64,000 nucleotides of DNA. Origin: Baylisascaris procyonis (lineage: Eukaryota; Nematoda; Chromadorea; Rhabditida; Ascarididae). Positions 38,168-51,038 of the stretch are shown here, one piece after another (position 1 is the first letter of the stretch; each line of letters begins with the position of its first letter). Made by a program: the position numbers and the translations under genes. The stretch covers positions 62,001 through 126,000 of the forward strand of contig JAZARR010000123.1 in NCBI GenBank assembly GCA_037389465.1. Reading direction: 5' to 3'. The notes under the pieces were generated by a model. That model did no database searches and was not told the DNA's origin. It saw only the letters and a program-made list of their open reading frames with translations.

Positions 38168-41100
38168 TCAGATTGCCACCCTCGCAGTGACGAGTGTCGA
38201 AGCGAGATTCGGTGTCGACTGACATCCTCTAATCTTGAGCAATTGTTCGAATTGTTCCATAAATGAGGTCATCTCCTCACGTCTCACCGCTTTCTTGTTT
38301 TCACTCAGGCCGATTATGCATCTGTGCATATAGACGTATTGTACATCGGTCTGTACCGAGCCAGGACGTTGTTTACGTAGTTCTTTGACCACATCGACCA
38401 TCGAAAGCTTCTCACCAGCTGTGAATATTTGCAACGCCATTTCGAGGCCAACCACCGTCCCTGTGCGACCGATACCTGTAAACGTTAAATGCAAAATTGC
38501 TTTCAAAAATTCATGGTAAAAAAGAAGAAAATAGATTTATTTTTCTCGAATTCGTTGAAATGAATCGAAATGTTGTGACAAATACTTTGCGTTAATTTCG
38601 GTGGAAATTTCCGAATTTTATTGCATGCATAAAGTATCCTTTACCTGCAGAGCAATGCACAATAATATGTGTGAACGACTTGAGGCGTGCGAGCAATCTG
38701 AAGCAGGCGAGGTAATTCTCTGGGACACCGCGATCTGGCCAGTTATTCCAAGCCATATGTTCGACGATCAAAGGTGCTTCTGAACCATCACTCACTTCCA
38801 GATGGCTCACTGTTAGCATTTTCTCAGCTTGCACGACCTTCACATTTTTCACAGTCAATATGCCGTATATTTGCTGAAAATCTTGTAATTGCACATTTAG
38901 CGTGGTACTCCACATGCTGAAGCCATCATGCAAACGAATTGGTGCGTAAAGGATATAGAAACAATATGTTCTATCGATGTTTATCAATTTCAAGGGTGAT
39001 ATGAAAGAAGTTTAAGATGGAGAGGATATCAGTGTGGTTCTGGATACTGCTTAAGGGCAAGAAATACAGATCTTGCACCCTAGTAAGACACAAAACCAGT
39101 AAGACTTAAAGTAAGATGCACCACACATCATCGTCTGTGTTTCCTTGTGCCTTCGTTTATCGATGAATAGTGAATGAACATAAAAAGGTCGATTACCGTT
39201 CCAGATGTCAATAGACTGACATCCTTCGGCAGGTCAACGTTCACATTTGCTAGAAGTTGCCATTCAGTTTTAGGAGAGGTGATTTTAGGGATCTTACAAA
39301 CCCAGAGCACAATACATGTCCTCAAACAAAAAGAAAAGCGAACCGTTTCGTCGACATTGGCAGGCCAATACTGCTCGCATTTCTTTTTACCGCATTCCAT
39401 AATGTTGCACAGCATGACAATCGCCCTCGACTTCTCCTGCCAAACCATCCTCCAAAAGTCGGCCACTGTATTTGGTTTTGGTGCCTGGATTTTTATCAAC
39501 GATCACCCACTTCAAATGTGAACACCCGATTGCATAAGAGCATAGTTTTATCCCGCCATTCTATGGGTATAAATTAATTTTGCCCGATTGTGTAATGGAA
39601 GGTGGTAGAAGAGATGCTAGGCCGGCAGTTGAAGAGTGAGACTTCACTCCTATCAGCTATTGCCTGTTATGCGAGACGAAGCGAAACCAAAATGTGAAGC
39701 ATTTCTTTGTTTATGGACGGCATAAAAGTTTGCTGGTTATCTGGTCATAAATGTAATAAAGTTTTCTACTGTTGTATATGGAGACTACTTTTCGTAATTG
39801 CCCAAGTATAGATGAAATACCTGCGTGCATATGAATCGATGTTTTGCCTCGCGTATGTCGACCCAATTCGCGTGGATGTAATCGTTTCCACCTGGAGGAT
39901 AGGACAGCACGACTCGTGTGTCGTCTGTGCAATATACGTCTAAAACCTTTGGCAGTTAACAGTTCCTTCATTTGAGTTTTCTTATAAGATCTCGGAATCT
40001 ACCCTGAACACAGCAACTGTAATCTCATAGCAGAGCATGCACCTCACCTTAAAAGGCCCACCGCTTAAGACCAAGTATCATATCGAAAGAAACCAGTCTT
40101 CCGCGACTGGACACACCAGTGGCTGCAGTCCTTCCCCTCACTCGTACTTCCACTACCCTCTTTCTCTCACGTGCAAGCGATGAAACTCACATCCCTTTAT
40201 CTTTCAGGGATGTAAATTTCACGATTCAAGAAATAGGAGGGTTTTGGTTGTGTACGTCCGACTAACTGTATGCGAGTTTGCGACGAGTTGGCAACTCTGA
40301 ACACTAAAAAATTTTGAATAGATGAAGGCGGCACTGCAAGTATGAACTCTAATAAGACTTTCTTCTACAATGTGGGCAACTCAAAGACAAGAAACAATGG
40401 CAGTTGAACAAGTGCTACACGATTCACATGGGCAGCATTTTCTTCAGTGTAATTGCACCGCGATCGATGGCTAAATTCTTGAAATAATGCAGTTTATGTA
40501 GGAAAATAATGCTCAACTTTGCTGTGCTCAAGAAAATAGTTTAGTGCTAATATCCCTAATATTTCAACTAAACAAGTTTCTATGCACTCTACCAAAAAGG
40601 AAGGGATACGGGAAATGGTGGCAACACATTTACCTATATAGTAACAAAATATCTTTTGCAGGAAAACGCTTTCAATAATCGGACGTCGAAATTGCTGAAG
40701 GTTGAAATTCTTAATAGATGATAGTCGGTAACCGCAAACTACAAAAGGGAAATATTGACGAAGGGAAAAACAATACGGAACACTCAAAGTTAACTTCTAT
40801 TGTCAAACTTCTATTGTTTTATGCTTATTTGTTTAATTTATTCAGCCATATCGACTGTCAGCACAGCTATATGTCTCATTTCTTCTGCATGAAATGATAC
40901 TCCTATCTTGGGTATACTGTGTGGAGAAGTATGTTAAGAGTGGGAAGTGAATATCATTTCTCACTTTGGCTTTCACTCTTCAAATATTCTAAAGAACACT
41001 CTACTTTGGCAATGGCTAATGACAGACGGTTGCAAGGACAGGGCAGGTACTTGCAAAAAGGAAGAAGAAATATGTCCCCCTTTTTGTTCTTCTCCTTTTG

Positions 41101-42761
41101 TCACGTGGTAATATTTTGAGCATGAGCGTTTCTGTTTGTTACAGTGAATTGTTTGAATAGAACAAATGTTTTGGAAGTGTTTTCAAGTCTAGCAAACGTC
41201 CAAAATAGGTAAGAAGATAGTGGTGAGTTTATTAGATATCGAAATTATGAGATGATAATGGCATCGATTTCACTTAATGCCTTGCGAAGCGTTTGAAATC
41301 TCTAACCTTTGTATCTGTTCTTATCGGTATTTTTGTCAAATGCCGTTTTCTTCAACTGTGCTGGTGGGGGACTCGATTTCTTAATATCCATAAATTCTTT
41401 TACCAAGCCCTGAAACCAAATCGTTCGAAAATCTCATAAAATCCACACTCAGCTGCTTTGGTTGATTACATATCAGTTAAACATTCCTCATTGGCAAATA
41501 TCACTGTATTCGTGATAGAACGCAGGGAATGTCAGTGAAATTGTTACAACAATGGACATAATTCACCATTTCGGATCTCTCACAAAAGGTTTTGATCAAA
41601 TCCAATTGATTTTGCATAGAGCCAATATAAACTACCATTACTCGTTAATGTGCTAATAACTCTCTTTTGATCTGTCTTATTTTCAAATTCAACTCAGTGA
41701 ACGCAAGATCGAATAACCAAATGATCACAAAAAGCTTCAGGGTTGAGGGAAAATAGCGCTTGAATGGAGCATCATTCTTTTTGATGTATTGATGAAGTAT
41801 ATCGAAGTTACCCTCTCGTTCGTTAAATGCGGTGCGCATTCCTTTTATCAGCATCGATGAATATCTGCTTTTTCTTGATGTTCTTATAAGAAGAACAAAT
41901 ATCTTTTATATCTCTTTCCAGCTGATAGAGTTTTTTTACACTCAATTAGACATGAGGTTTAAGAATAAGCTAGTAACTATCAACGAAGAAAGGCAGTGGT
42001 TGAAAATAATTATTGCCGTGGTAATGAGAACCCCTGAAAGGTTTAGAGCAACTAGGAAACGTTCCGGGGTGTTCTTCTCAGCTTAACTTCAATAAGCTCC
42101 AGAATTTAGGTTTTAGCTGAATTATACAAAGTATGTTGAGTTGAAAGCTACCTGAACGCCACATTTGACGGTAGCCAAACAGAACGCTCTCATTTGTTCG
42201 ATCATTTCTGGTGAATCACCTTTCCTTATTGTTCCTCCTCTCCTTCTTCGCGTACGATCGTTCCGTTCCATTTGTGTGCCATCCTCCTCGGCTATAAAAA
42301 CAATTTAAGCAGTTCACCGATGTCTGACAAGGTATACTTTCTAGTGTAAAATTATCTTGACTGGAATAGTTGAAATTTCTTCGACAATGCTTGAAAGGTC
42401 ACGTCGTGATGGCTTCACGATTCAGCCTATGACCATAAATTGACTACTCTTAGCCGCGAATAACAACAAATTCCCTGATGAAATGCATCATTTGTCACTG
42501 TTTTTTTTTTGGGGGGGGGGGGGTGGAAAATACGGTTGCAACAGTTCTCAAAGGTTTATTCGATGTTTGATTGCAAATCAAAATTTATGGGCAAAATCTG
42601 GCTATCAATATCTTCCTTTTCTTGGTAGTAACCGAAATTTGACCACCATTAACAAATTAGCGGCTCACTTGTTTGAGAAATTCAGCCCAAGTTGACTTAC
42701 TCATAGTCGTACTGGTTGGTCCGCGCCGTCTGCGAATAGTTTTACGTTTCAAAAGACCCAT
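38168..42761 (-). CDS. Non-receptor protein tyrosine phosphatase (classical PTP)
   Basis: Seven exons on the minus strand, all in phase: 42761-42701 (ATG), 42291-42152, 41409-41307, 39939-39821, 39484-39344, 38873-38645, 38475-38168 (stop TGA). They give 366 residues. The N-terminus is short and very basic (KRKTIRRRRG, later DRTRRRRGG). The catalytic domain follows with every classical motif in order: KNRYKDVYC, NDYIHANWV, FICTQAP, DFWRMVWQEK, CEQYWP, the WPD loop NNWPDRGVP, the P-loop HCSAGIGRTGT with Cys and Arg present, and VQTDVQYVYMH (Q-loop). It should therefore be an active phosphotyrosine phosphatase. No signal peptide or membrane segment is seen. Such short single-domain PTPs with basic N-termini form a large family in nematodes, many of them known to be germline or sperm expressed; that expression is inference here. 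The seventh intron splits the P-loop codon after HCSA. Confidence 0.92.
42500..42523. repeat. Poly-T/poly-G tract
   Basis: About ten T followed directly by about twelve G, in the first intron of the phosphatase gene (G-run on the non-template side for that gene is the other strand). Confidence 0.9.
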
Positions 42762-43997
42762 GTTGAATCGTGTTCGTCTGTGCACCGATGCAAGCCTTTA
42801 GCGAACTTTTCTCTGCCTTTATTCTCTGAACGAAGGCTTCCTTCAATGCATTGCATTGACTTCATTTATTACTCCTCATTTATATTATTTAGGACACGAC
42901 TGGTTTTCTGCCAAATCTAACACCCATGATTCTTTGCACCTCGAACATTCGAAGAAAGTTTGACTTCGATACTAAATTGACTTTATCATCAAGAAGTAGA
43001 GAAGAGGAAAGAAATGGAGAAGCATATGCGGCAAGGCAATTATTAGTGTTCGAGTACCATGGGTGAAGTGACCTACAGGTTGTGGAGTTTCCTCTCGAAT
43101 ACCATCTATTCGACACTACCGTATTCATAGTCTTGAATAGTTCAAAAAAATATAAATATAAGATACAGCTGTAAGATGCTATGTGAGTTCTAGAACTGTG
43201 CTTATATGCGACAGATGCTGTCATAAATTATATGTTCTGAACAAATTGTCTTCAGTCATATAAGTTTTTTCACCTTTTTGGGAAAACTGCATAAGATGGT
43301 AGAGAACGAGTGCCGGGTGAGCACTTGATTTGTCCCCATAAGAAGAACGCAAGTCGTTTTCGTAAACGTGACTCACTTTCACGGATTTCTCAAGGACTTA
43401 ATGAAGAGGTGGCAGACCTAAACATCAAAGACAAGCAACGGAAGTAGCTTGTCGAAAATATTAATACGAGTATATGAAAGTCTTAGAACAGTCCGTCTCA
43501 TTAGTCATACAGTTATTCAGTACATTTCGAAATAAACCTCATCATTACTGTGAAGCGATTATATTTGGACTAAATACCAGGCTTAGTGAGTCTGAAAATG
43601 AGAAATTATTGTATCTTCTCTTTTGTAAAATGAGAAATTATTGTATTGAAATGAGAAATCAACTATAGCTTAGTTGATTTAGATTCAGTGCTCAACTCTC
43701 GTTTTACCTTTTTATTGCTAAGTGACTTGACAACAACAAACTTCCCACTGAATTTTATTGAGGAGTGCCACACAATTATGGTTGTTACAACAATGAACTA
43801 AGTAATAACTTTAACCATGAGCCGGTTGATATGGAGAAATTTAGTGTTTATTTTCATTTTAATTATCACTTGATATGCAATTAAATCTCTACTGAAGAGA
43901 ATTCGGAATTTCAATGTAAACGGTTTGCGGTGTGGTCAAAGAGTCATGTTTATTTTCGTTGAAACCTTTGAAGAAAACTGCAAGTTTCCAGTGAGAA
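42762..43997. other. Upstream region of the phosphatase gene, no exon seen
   Basis: AT-rich, with short imperfect repeats near 43600-43665 (AAAATGAGAAATTATTGTAT present twice). Open frames on either strand lack splice context. Confidence 0.4.
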
Positions 43998-44123
43998 ATG
44001 GCACTTCAACGTCAACTCACCCCTCCTGCAAGAATAAAACTTGAACTGCCGACTTTATTAGAACAACCCGTGCCTCAACCACCGAGTAAACAAGCAGAAA
44101 CTAGCAATGATATAAGCAGATAG
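43998..44123 (+). CDS. Possible small Pro/Gln-rich ORF or first exon
   Basis: ATG opens 41 codons (MALQRQLTPPARIKLELP, then a PVPQPP run) and ends at TAG. A candidate donor (A|GTAAAC) follows base 44085, so it may be a first exon in phase 1. The composition is protein-like, but no partner exon was fixed and no family is recognised. Confidence 0.22.
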   Translation: MALQRQLTPPARIKLELPTLLEQPVPQPPSKQAETSNDISR

Positions 44124-44877
44124 ATGGTTACTTTTATTTGTGGTTAAGTCAGGAAAGCAAAGCTTTATGCTGTCTAGATAGATAATCCATGCAAATTTAT
44201 TGGTTGCTGAAAATTAGCAAAGTTTTTGATGGCCTAAATGCAAGAATGGGAAAGGAAGGCTGGCATGAAATAAGTTGCCGTGAAGCTTGTAATCTGGACA
44301 TTTGTGCTCCGACAACTCCGGTCATATGCGCTCAAGTTGTTTGCATTGCGGTCATTTGCGTTGAAACATTTTTGCAGTGGATTGTGCATGTGTGCATGGA
44401 AGTGGTTATGATGGATTCTTTCACTATGTTTTAAGAGGAATGGGTGTGAGGCAAGTCGAATGCACTAAATTCAGGAGGTTTATTCTCAATTGCTTTCTGC
44501 AAATCTGACATAACGAACGATCAAGCGAGAAGATTAATTTTTACATTAATGATTTTATTGTTTAGGAAGGGCATTTCTGAATAATCTTTCATTGTTTTTG
44601 AAATAATTGAGAGAGTCTGATCTACAGGTGAGCAATTGATTTCCGGCACTGTGATAAACACATATGGACTGATTCTCTGAAGTTGATCCTCAGCTATGCA
44701 ACAGTTGAATAATGCGAAATGATGCCATCTTTTCATATAGAGGGTTCGTTGCAAAAAGCTAAGCAGGAAAATGTTTATATTTAGTGCTCAACAACTATCC
44801 TTTCCCTGCCGAGCTGTAAGATTTGCTCCTGCTTATGTACTAAAACATGCTGCTAACTTGTCTATATAATTGTGAAG

Positions 44878-45236
44878 TGTCACAACATTCGACTTGAAAT
44901 GTATCGAAAAGTTGGTACGGGATGCAAAGCACAAGTGTGTAGGATAGACGCGACAGGAGCACACATGCTCGGAAGGCTGGCGAACAGCTCGCTAACCACC
45001 AGGTACATAGGAGCAGAAGCTTACGAAATTGCAGTCTGGGGACTTTCTTCGGTATGTAGGTATGCTCATGTCCTGATGAAACAGCAAATAGATGAAGCGT
45101 AAAAATTTGTTCAAATTTCATATTTTCGAGGAAAGTATGGACATAATGCTTCCTTCCGCAATTCCAGGGAGTGGTTGGGCGAATGACAAGTATGTTACTG
45201 CCAGCAGGAATTGAAAGATTTACAAAGAAGTTTTAG
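44878..45236 (+). CDS. Possible two-exon 3' end of an unknown gene
   Basis: Exon 44878-45051 ends at TCG|GTATGT and exon 45168-45236 follows TTCCAG; both are phase 0 and join to an open frame ending at TAG. The second exon reads GVVGRMTSMLLPAGIERF and ends FTKKF. The first contains LGRLANSSLTTRYIGAEAY. No family was recognised and no upstream exon or start is assigned. The opposite strand is also open across the first exon, so this could be chance. Confidence 0.28.
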
Positions 45237-47529
45237 CAGCTTTGCTGCGGTACCGCTATGTGGATTTTCTATATTTTCTCATGCAGAGAGCATGACAAAG
45301 GTGACCATCAATGCAAAAATTCTGCTCTAGCATCCTAGAGGTCTCCTCACTTCTTGTTCGAATAATCCAGCGCTCATCTTGTTACAATCGCGACCGTTGG
45401 TCAAGTTTCACGGCGAACGCACTGTTCGCATAGCATAAGGATATTGAATATATTTCGGTGGATCATTGTTGATCTCAAGTGCACCATTAAGTTGATTATG
45501 TTTAAGGCTGACGAGATCATTTCAATTAAATCATTTCAATTTTTTTAAATCTGTGGCCGTTGTGAATAACCGCATCGGCCATTCATTGAACACCGAAAAG
45601 ATAGCACTGCTGATATGTGGAGAAGACGGTAGCGTTGTGCGAACGGATGTGTTCGGAACGACAACTTGTTTGACAGCCACAACCACTACAATATGCATTG
45701 CTGGTTTATCCCATCTGGTGCTTATATTAGTTTCTAAGTTGTTATAGGATTGTGGGCATCTTACAGTTTTCGTATGACGTGCATCTGAATATGTTTAGGG
45801 GTATTATATGTGATGTAAGAGAATTCCACCGACATGAAAAACAAAGGACGATCACAAACAGTATTAGCAGTTCTAAAGCATTTATGCGATAGTTCTGACG
45901 TTTTGCTAATGTTGCTATATATTTTTATAAGGGAAGAGTGAGAGGTTTATGAGCACATGTTTATTGCGTTGTGACCCCCTTCCATTCTGTCTGCTATCAA
46001 CAGAAGTGCCGAATTTTTGTTGTTTTTTCTTTTATTATGAAGATAGGAGATTGTATTTGAGGTTTGAAAGCCTGCAGTTTACTTAATAGTGGATGCGCCT
46101 CAAGCGAAACATTGTTCACGGCCAATAGCTTATTTGTGTCGTTCCCTCATTACAACATAATGAGGGAATCAACCGACCCTCTCCACCCCCCTCCTCCCTT
46201 CCTTTTTTTGCAAGTACACATTCCCTTTCAGCATATGTGAAATGGAATGTTGTAGGAGAAGCGGAAAACATTCGAGATAAGAGTTTATGTGTCATAACAT
46301 TCACAGCTTCCCAAAAACATCTGTGTTCAGTGGTTAAGGTTATGGAGTGGAGGCTTCTGAAGTGGGAACTGTGCTAGAATACGTCCTCCCCTCCCCCCCT
46401 TCCCCCTCTTTCCAAGAGTGTTTGCTGCAGATCCGAAGGAAAGTTCCTCCCTTCACCGAAATCGTGCCTACTCACCTGTTTTCGTACAAAGTGTTTGACC
46501 TAGGGAGAATGAGCGAAGCCGATAGGGAGGATGACGCTTGCTTTAGACGCCGCTGACTTTCTTTCACACATTTCACCACACATCGATACCTTCTCGTAAA
46601 CAGTGAATATTTGACAAATATTACAAGTAACAGGAGTGTACTTTATGTTTCCTTTAGTTTTTTACTTCGTAGAGCAACAAATTTCGAAGTACACCCCAAT
46701 GCTTGTGAATTTCGCAACGAATATTTATGTTCTCTAAACGTTTTTTAAGTCGGTTTCCCCACCAACTTAAGTTCGATTATTGATTTATTAAGTTTTCAAG
46801 AAAGCCGTTCCCTCCCGCATAAACACCGCTCGCAGAAAGATACTCATAAGTGCACATCGAGTACTGTAGCCGCATTTCCTTGACAACGAATTTTAGGTCC
46901 CTCCTCGCAGTTATTTTCAGGATTGATTTGTGTGCGGCCCTTCAGCGCTATTTCCCATCATTTCCCTCTTCATTGAGTGTAACAGTTGTATCTTGTTGAT
47001 TGCTTCAATTAGTCACATCCGCCTTATTGAACATTTCAGAACATTCCATAATGATAATGTGATAATGCATTTTTTATCAGGCAACATCGCATCCGGAACA
47101 AACATCATTCCAGAACGTTCGGGATGCTGAACATCGTGGTAACGTCGATAATTACGTACATTAATCTCTTGATTATTGCATTGAAATAGTGTCGAATGCT
47201 TTTTCTCGAATGTTTATATATGACGCCTTCATTTGCTTTATTCAACACCAACAGTGTCATTGCCTTAGAAGATTATGCCGATTTATCTCATCTCTTCAAA
47301 GAGGTCTTATATTACCTTCGGATTACGGATACACGACGAATACATGTGTATCACACTCGAAGGAGACGCGTCTGAGTGGTCGACCGCGGTCTTCTTTCCC
47401 CACTTGTTGATTGCCTCTAACGCTACCCGCTTGTGCATGATTCGTCGCATTTGGTCGTTCTGTTTTATATACCGTGCTGTTCTGTTTTACATGCATTTAA
47501 GGTGAAGGAACCGTGTAAAGTTGAACGCA
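45237..47529. other. Mostly non-coding stretch
   Basis: No gene could be assembled. The best signal is a minus-strand open frame ending at a strong donor (AACAG|GTGAGT, exon end 46476) with a Ser/Leu/Arg-rich peptide (QRRLKQASSSLSASL). A C-rich run sits at 46386-46410. Confidence 0.35.
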
Positions 47530-50333
47530 ATGAGCCTGCCTCGGACAGCCATCTCTCTAAGACGGCTCCCTGTGCTTGTTTCGCACTTTTCAAGTACTGC
47601 TGGCACACCTTCATCGAGGTTATTTTAATTGAGGCTTCATATGTTCATATGTCCTACTGCCCGATGAGAGCAAAATAACACCTCCCTATTCATGACTGTT
47701 GGTTTTCTGGGTCATAAAAGTGCTGTTTTTGTCTACAGTTTTGGTTCCAGTTAACAATACGTGCCGGAAGTTGAAGATTACAAGCGATTCATAAGGCCAA
47801 AAATTTTGTTAATATTCCATTTTGCTGATGGCGACCTTTATTTCGTTGTTTAAAAAACATTGTTTTATCGTTTAGATCAGCCATTCAGTAGAGTTTTATT
47901 TTTTAAAATTTCAGCGGTAATGTGGATTTATTTCGGCAAATAAACAAGTTTGCTAGTGAGGGGAAATGGGATTCGATCAACAATGCCCCGAAGCTATTCC
48001 TCTTCAGTAAGGACAGATCGGACGTTTATCGAGTCTATCATCAATTGGTTGGTTTTCTGTTTTATAATCATTGAACCGCTTCCCGTTCAGCTTGAGCTTC
48101 TTACCACGGCAGAACTTTTTTGGCGTGTGTTTGAAATGAAACCGCCCAGAATCTTATGTATATCATGTGGGCTTTCCTTAATCTCTTTGTTGGAATGATC
48201 CTTGCATCATGTAATGTTGTAATTCGTGGTCATTTATAGTTGTTCACTCTTATTTCCCCGGGGAACAAGAGAGGTAGGTGACTGAGTTTATTGGATTAGT
48301 GGCACACAGATTACTTGGACTAACTTTAACATCTGCGAATTCCGAGTTGGAACTGCTGCACGGGAGAATGTAAACGTAGGTACGCACATGCAGGACGTCG
48401 CAAAAGTGCACTATGAGAATGCACGTTTTCAAGTCGCATAAAAACGAAACATCAATAGTTATAACGCAGTCTTTGCCTTTATTTAAGTAGGAAGTGTCAC
48501 AACTCTCCCGCAATCCAATTTTATGGTGGCGCAAGTGTCGTGAGGCAAACTGCCCAGAACGCACGACTCATAATCCAATGCCTTATGGCGAAGTTGCCTT
48601 CGTCGCAAATGCTGTTAGGCAAAAGTGTCATGTGTAGATACCCTATAATGGGTACGCTGAAGTCCGTTTCTAGCAAAGAAGTTTTCAGGCAGGTCTGAAT
48701 AAATAAGTTGTCATACTGGCGAATAGGGCAAACGCTTTCACCTTCCTCAGCTCCCTTCCCACTCCCTTTTCCTCCGAACATGGCTCGGCCATGTTTTACT
48801 ATGTTTCGCTTCCTCGGGCTAAAGTGCGCAGTGTTCAGACAGTGTTTAAGCAAATTAGGACATTCTTGTAGTTCATTCGCTGTCAAGTCGGCTGCCCTCG
48901 GAGTTTTCCATGTCCTTCGGAATCTGCGTTTGGCGGACGTGTACCCGGTTTTGTACTTTTTTTCAACATTAGAGCGCTCAATCTTTCGAATGGACTCCTT
49001 ACTATAGAATTAATGGGCCGGAACTTATTCACTGTTTAGAATGAAAAGACGTATAATGAGGATGTGCGATGGATAGGCCTTAATTTTGATCATTGAGTGC
49101 CACGCTGCTAAAAGAATGATTCTTCTCAGGAACAGAAGTTTTCAGTTAGCAAAAATCTTCTGGAGATCAGAAACCGTACAGTTCCAAGCAGACCACGAAT
49201 GAGATTCCTTATGTTCGTAGGTTTTTTCAACAACGTCGAAAACTGCGGTTCTCAGAGAGAAAATATAGAGATTCCCAACGGCCTTATAAAAACGTGAAGC
49301 ATCCCCAAATAAACTACAACGCTTATTGCCATGAGTGGCAATTTCTATCATCGTTTGCTAAATCTTTCGTTGCCTTCGTTAACGATTAGTTTGGTCAGCA
49401 TGAGTCAACGGATGATTTGCAAGAGAACAAATCGCTTAGGATGCATTTGAGAATAAACTCTGCTAGCCTTTCACTTCTACATCTATCGATTTTTTGCAAA
49501 GTTTGCCGTAGAGATTCTTCGAGTGAGCTGAAAAGTGTTGTAAACAGCTTGGCAACAGCAGCTTTTGAAGCCGAACGAAGCATTCCCTCATTACAAAAGA
49601 TTTAAAGCTTTGATAGATCTCTTAAGCTGTAGTTTTCATGAGCTTTTAATGACAGCCAAACCATGGTCCGTTATCACACTGGAGTTTCACGTGATGTTTT
49701 CACTTCGGCTTCTTTCACTTTCTTCTCCCCTTCCCCATCCTCCCCCCCCCCACTCGTCTTTTCCCGACGACTACAGTTTATTAAGCGACGATCATATTAT
49801 AAGATGTTATTCGTGGCAAAGAATTCAAATAGAACACGAAAAGAATGATCGACGAATCATTTGAAAGGTAAAAAATCACCTTTCATAAACGAGTTTCTAA
49901 CTCACAACTCTAATTATTTTACCGTTTTTTTGTAGTCGATTGAGTACTGCAGCGTGAATCTCCTCATCGTTTTGGTCCTTTCTTCATTTCCATAATATTA
50001 GATGTTTTCGTAGATTGTTCATTTTATAGTTTAAGGGAGAGAAGCGCTTATCTTATCTTATTAAAAATTTGAGTTTCTTGAACGTTATTTAGTATGTAAT
50101 GTTTTTGAAACTATAACAACCTGAATGCGTTATTTTATTTTCAGATATCGCCCAAAGCGAACATTTTCGATCGAAGTCCATATGGGCAGTACATGAAAGT
50201 ATTGTGGAGGTTCTTCCTGGTCTTTGGAGGTACTTGGGCCATCTACACAGTTTACGAACTGCTTGTGCCCGAAGAGTATCGCCTTCAATATAAATATGGC
50301 TCGAAGCACGAAGAACACCAAACGAAACATTAG
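47530..50333 (+). CDS. Small mitochondrial inner-membrane-type protein (possible complex I accessory subunit)
   Basis: Exons 47530-47618 (ATG), 47915-48047 and 50145-50333 (stop TAG) join in phase to 136 residues. The first exon is a textbook mitochondrial presequence: MSLPRTAISLRRLPVLVSHF, then SSTAGTPSS, with Arg, Ser and Leu and no acid. The second exon reads LFRQINKFASEGKWDSI and ends DVYRVYHQL. The last has SPYGQYMKVLWRF followed by one hydrophobic helix (FFLVFGGTWAIYTVYELLV) and a hydrophilic His/Lys-rich tail (HEEHQTKH). Length, presequence and a single C-terminal helix resemble supernumerary subunits of complex I such as the NDUFB3 or NDUFB11 types, but no diagnostic motif was found, so the subunit name is left open. 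AATAAA at 50417-50422 marks the 3' end. Its second intron contains a gene on the other strand. Confidence 0.72.
49142..49583 (-). CDS. Unknown 129-residue protein nested in an intron on the opposite strand
   Basis: Exon 49583-49410 (ATG) and exon 49357-49142 (stop TGA) are separated by a 52-base intron (donor TCC|GTTGAC, acceptor GATTTAG|CAA), both phase 0. The first exon is helical with heptad-like spacing (KLFTTLFSSLEESLRQTLQK). The second is mixed, with SLFGDASRFYKAVGNLYIF and a Trp/Cys pair (SWSAWNC). No signal peptide, membrane helix or known family was seen. The frame continues through both exons with sensible codon use and a typical short nematode intron, which is the main support. It lies wholly in the 2.1 kb intron between exons 48047 and 50145 of the mitochondrial-protein gene. 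An upstream exon in place of the assumed ATG cannot be excluded. Confidence 0.5.
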
Positions 50334-50416
50334 AAGCCTTTGCCGATACAGTTTTGCATCAGCCCTTTTACAACTGCCCTTACAGTTGTATAGCTTATAA
50401 TGGAATGATTTTCTTT

Positions 50417-50422
50417 AATAAA
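50417..50422 (+). terminator. AATAAA polyadenylation signal of the mitochondrial-protein gene
   Basis: Perfect AATAAA 84 bases past the TAG stop. Confidence 0.7.
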
Positions 50423-50879
50423 TTGTAGTTGGCCTCGTTGTTTTATTTAAGCATTGGGATAACTCAGGAATGCAAGCATAATTGTGAGGACTTTGCATGA
50501 GAGCATAATATGGGATAACATTTAATGACGAATATTCATTGAAATCTTTTTCCATATTCAGAAAACTTTACAAAAATATATTAGAAGTCAGATATCTTTT
50601 AGGCATTCATGAGGATCGATTGAATTCAGACTTCTACGTGCACAACAGCATTTTTCTGCGGGTTATAATTAAATTATTCAGAATCGCTTCATTCTTTCAA
50701 GTTGACTTCTTATTGTCTTCAAAGCTAGTTAATTTTAAGAAATGAAATGCAACTATATGACATAAACAAACTTGTACCATATTAAGGTGGCCTGTTTTAA
50801 TCTATAAGCCATTCTTCCAATGTCGTCAGCCATATCCTTCCAAGAGAGCGCGAGTTTCTAAGGGAACGGATTTGAAAAT

Positions 50880-51038
50880 ATGCAGTCTTTAACGATGTGT
50901 GTTATCGTTGTGCTCATATTAGCGTCTACCTGTAACATCGGTCTGCGTTGCTTCTATGGTTTTTATTTCTTTGGCACTAAAGAAACTATTGACTATAATT
51001 CCATGGTCCAATATGAAAGCAACGAATATGGGCGATAG
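50880..51038 (+). CDS. Possible small secreted peptide (52 residues)
   Basis: ATG to TAG with no intron: MQSLTMCVIVVLILASTCNI looks like a signal peptide. It is followed by GLRCFYGFYFF and a polar tail ending QYESNEYGR. Shape and size fit a secreted peptide, but there is no family match, no repeat of a peptide motif and no clear dibasic cleavage site. Chance is possible in AT-rich sequence. Confidence 0.28.
   Translation: MQSLTMCVIVVLILASTCNIGLRCFYGFYFFGTKETIDYNSMVQYESNEYGR

Noticed and set aside
46330..46400. tRNA-like D-arm string (TCAGTGGTTAAGG)
   Set aside because: No matching T-arm or acceptor stem can be folded from the following bases.
48521..48886. 121-codon minus-strand ORF in the intron of the mitochondrial-protein gene
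   Set aside because: Overlapping plus-strand frames are also open, there is no splice signal, and the composition is not distinctive. The nearby nested gene at 49142-49583 is better supported by a phase-matched intron.
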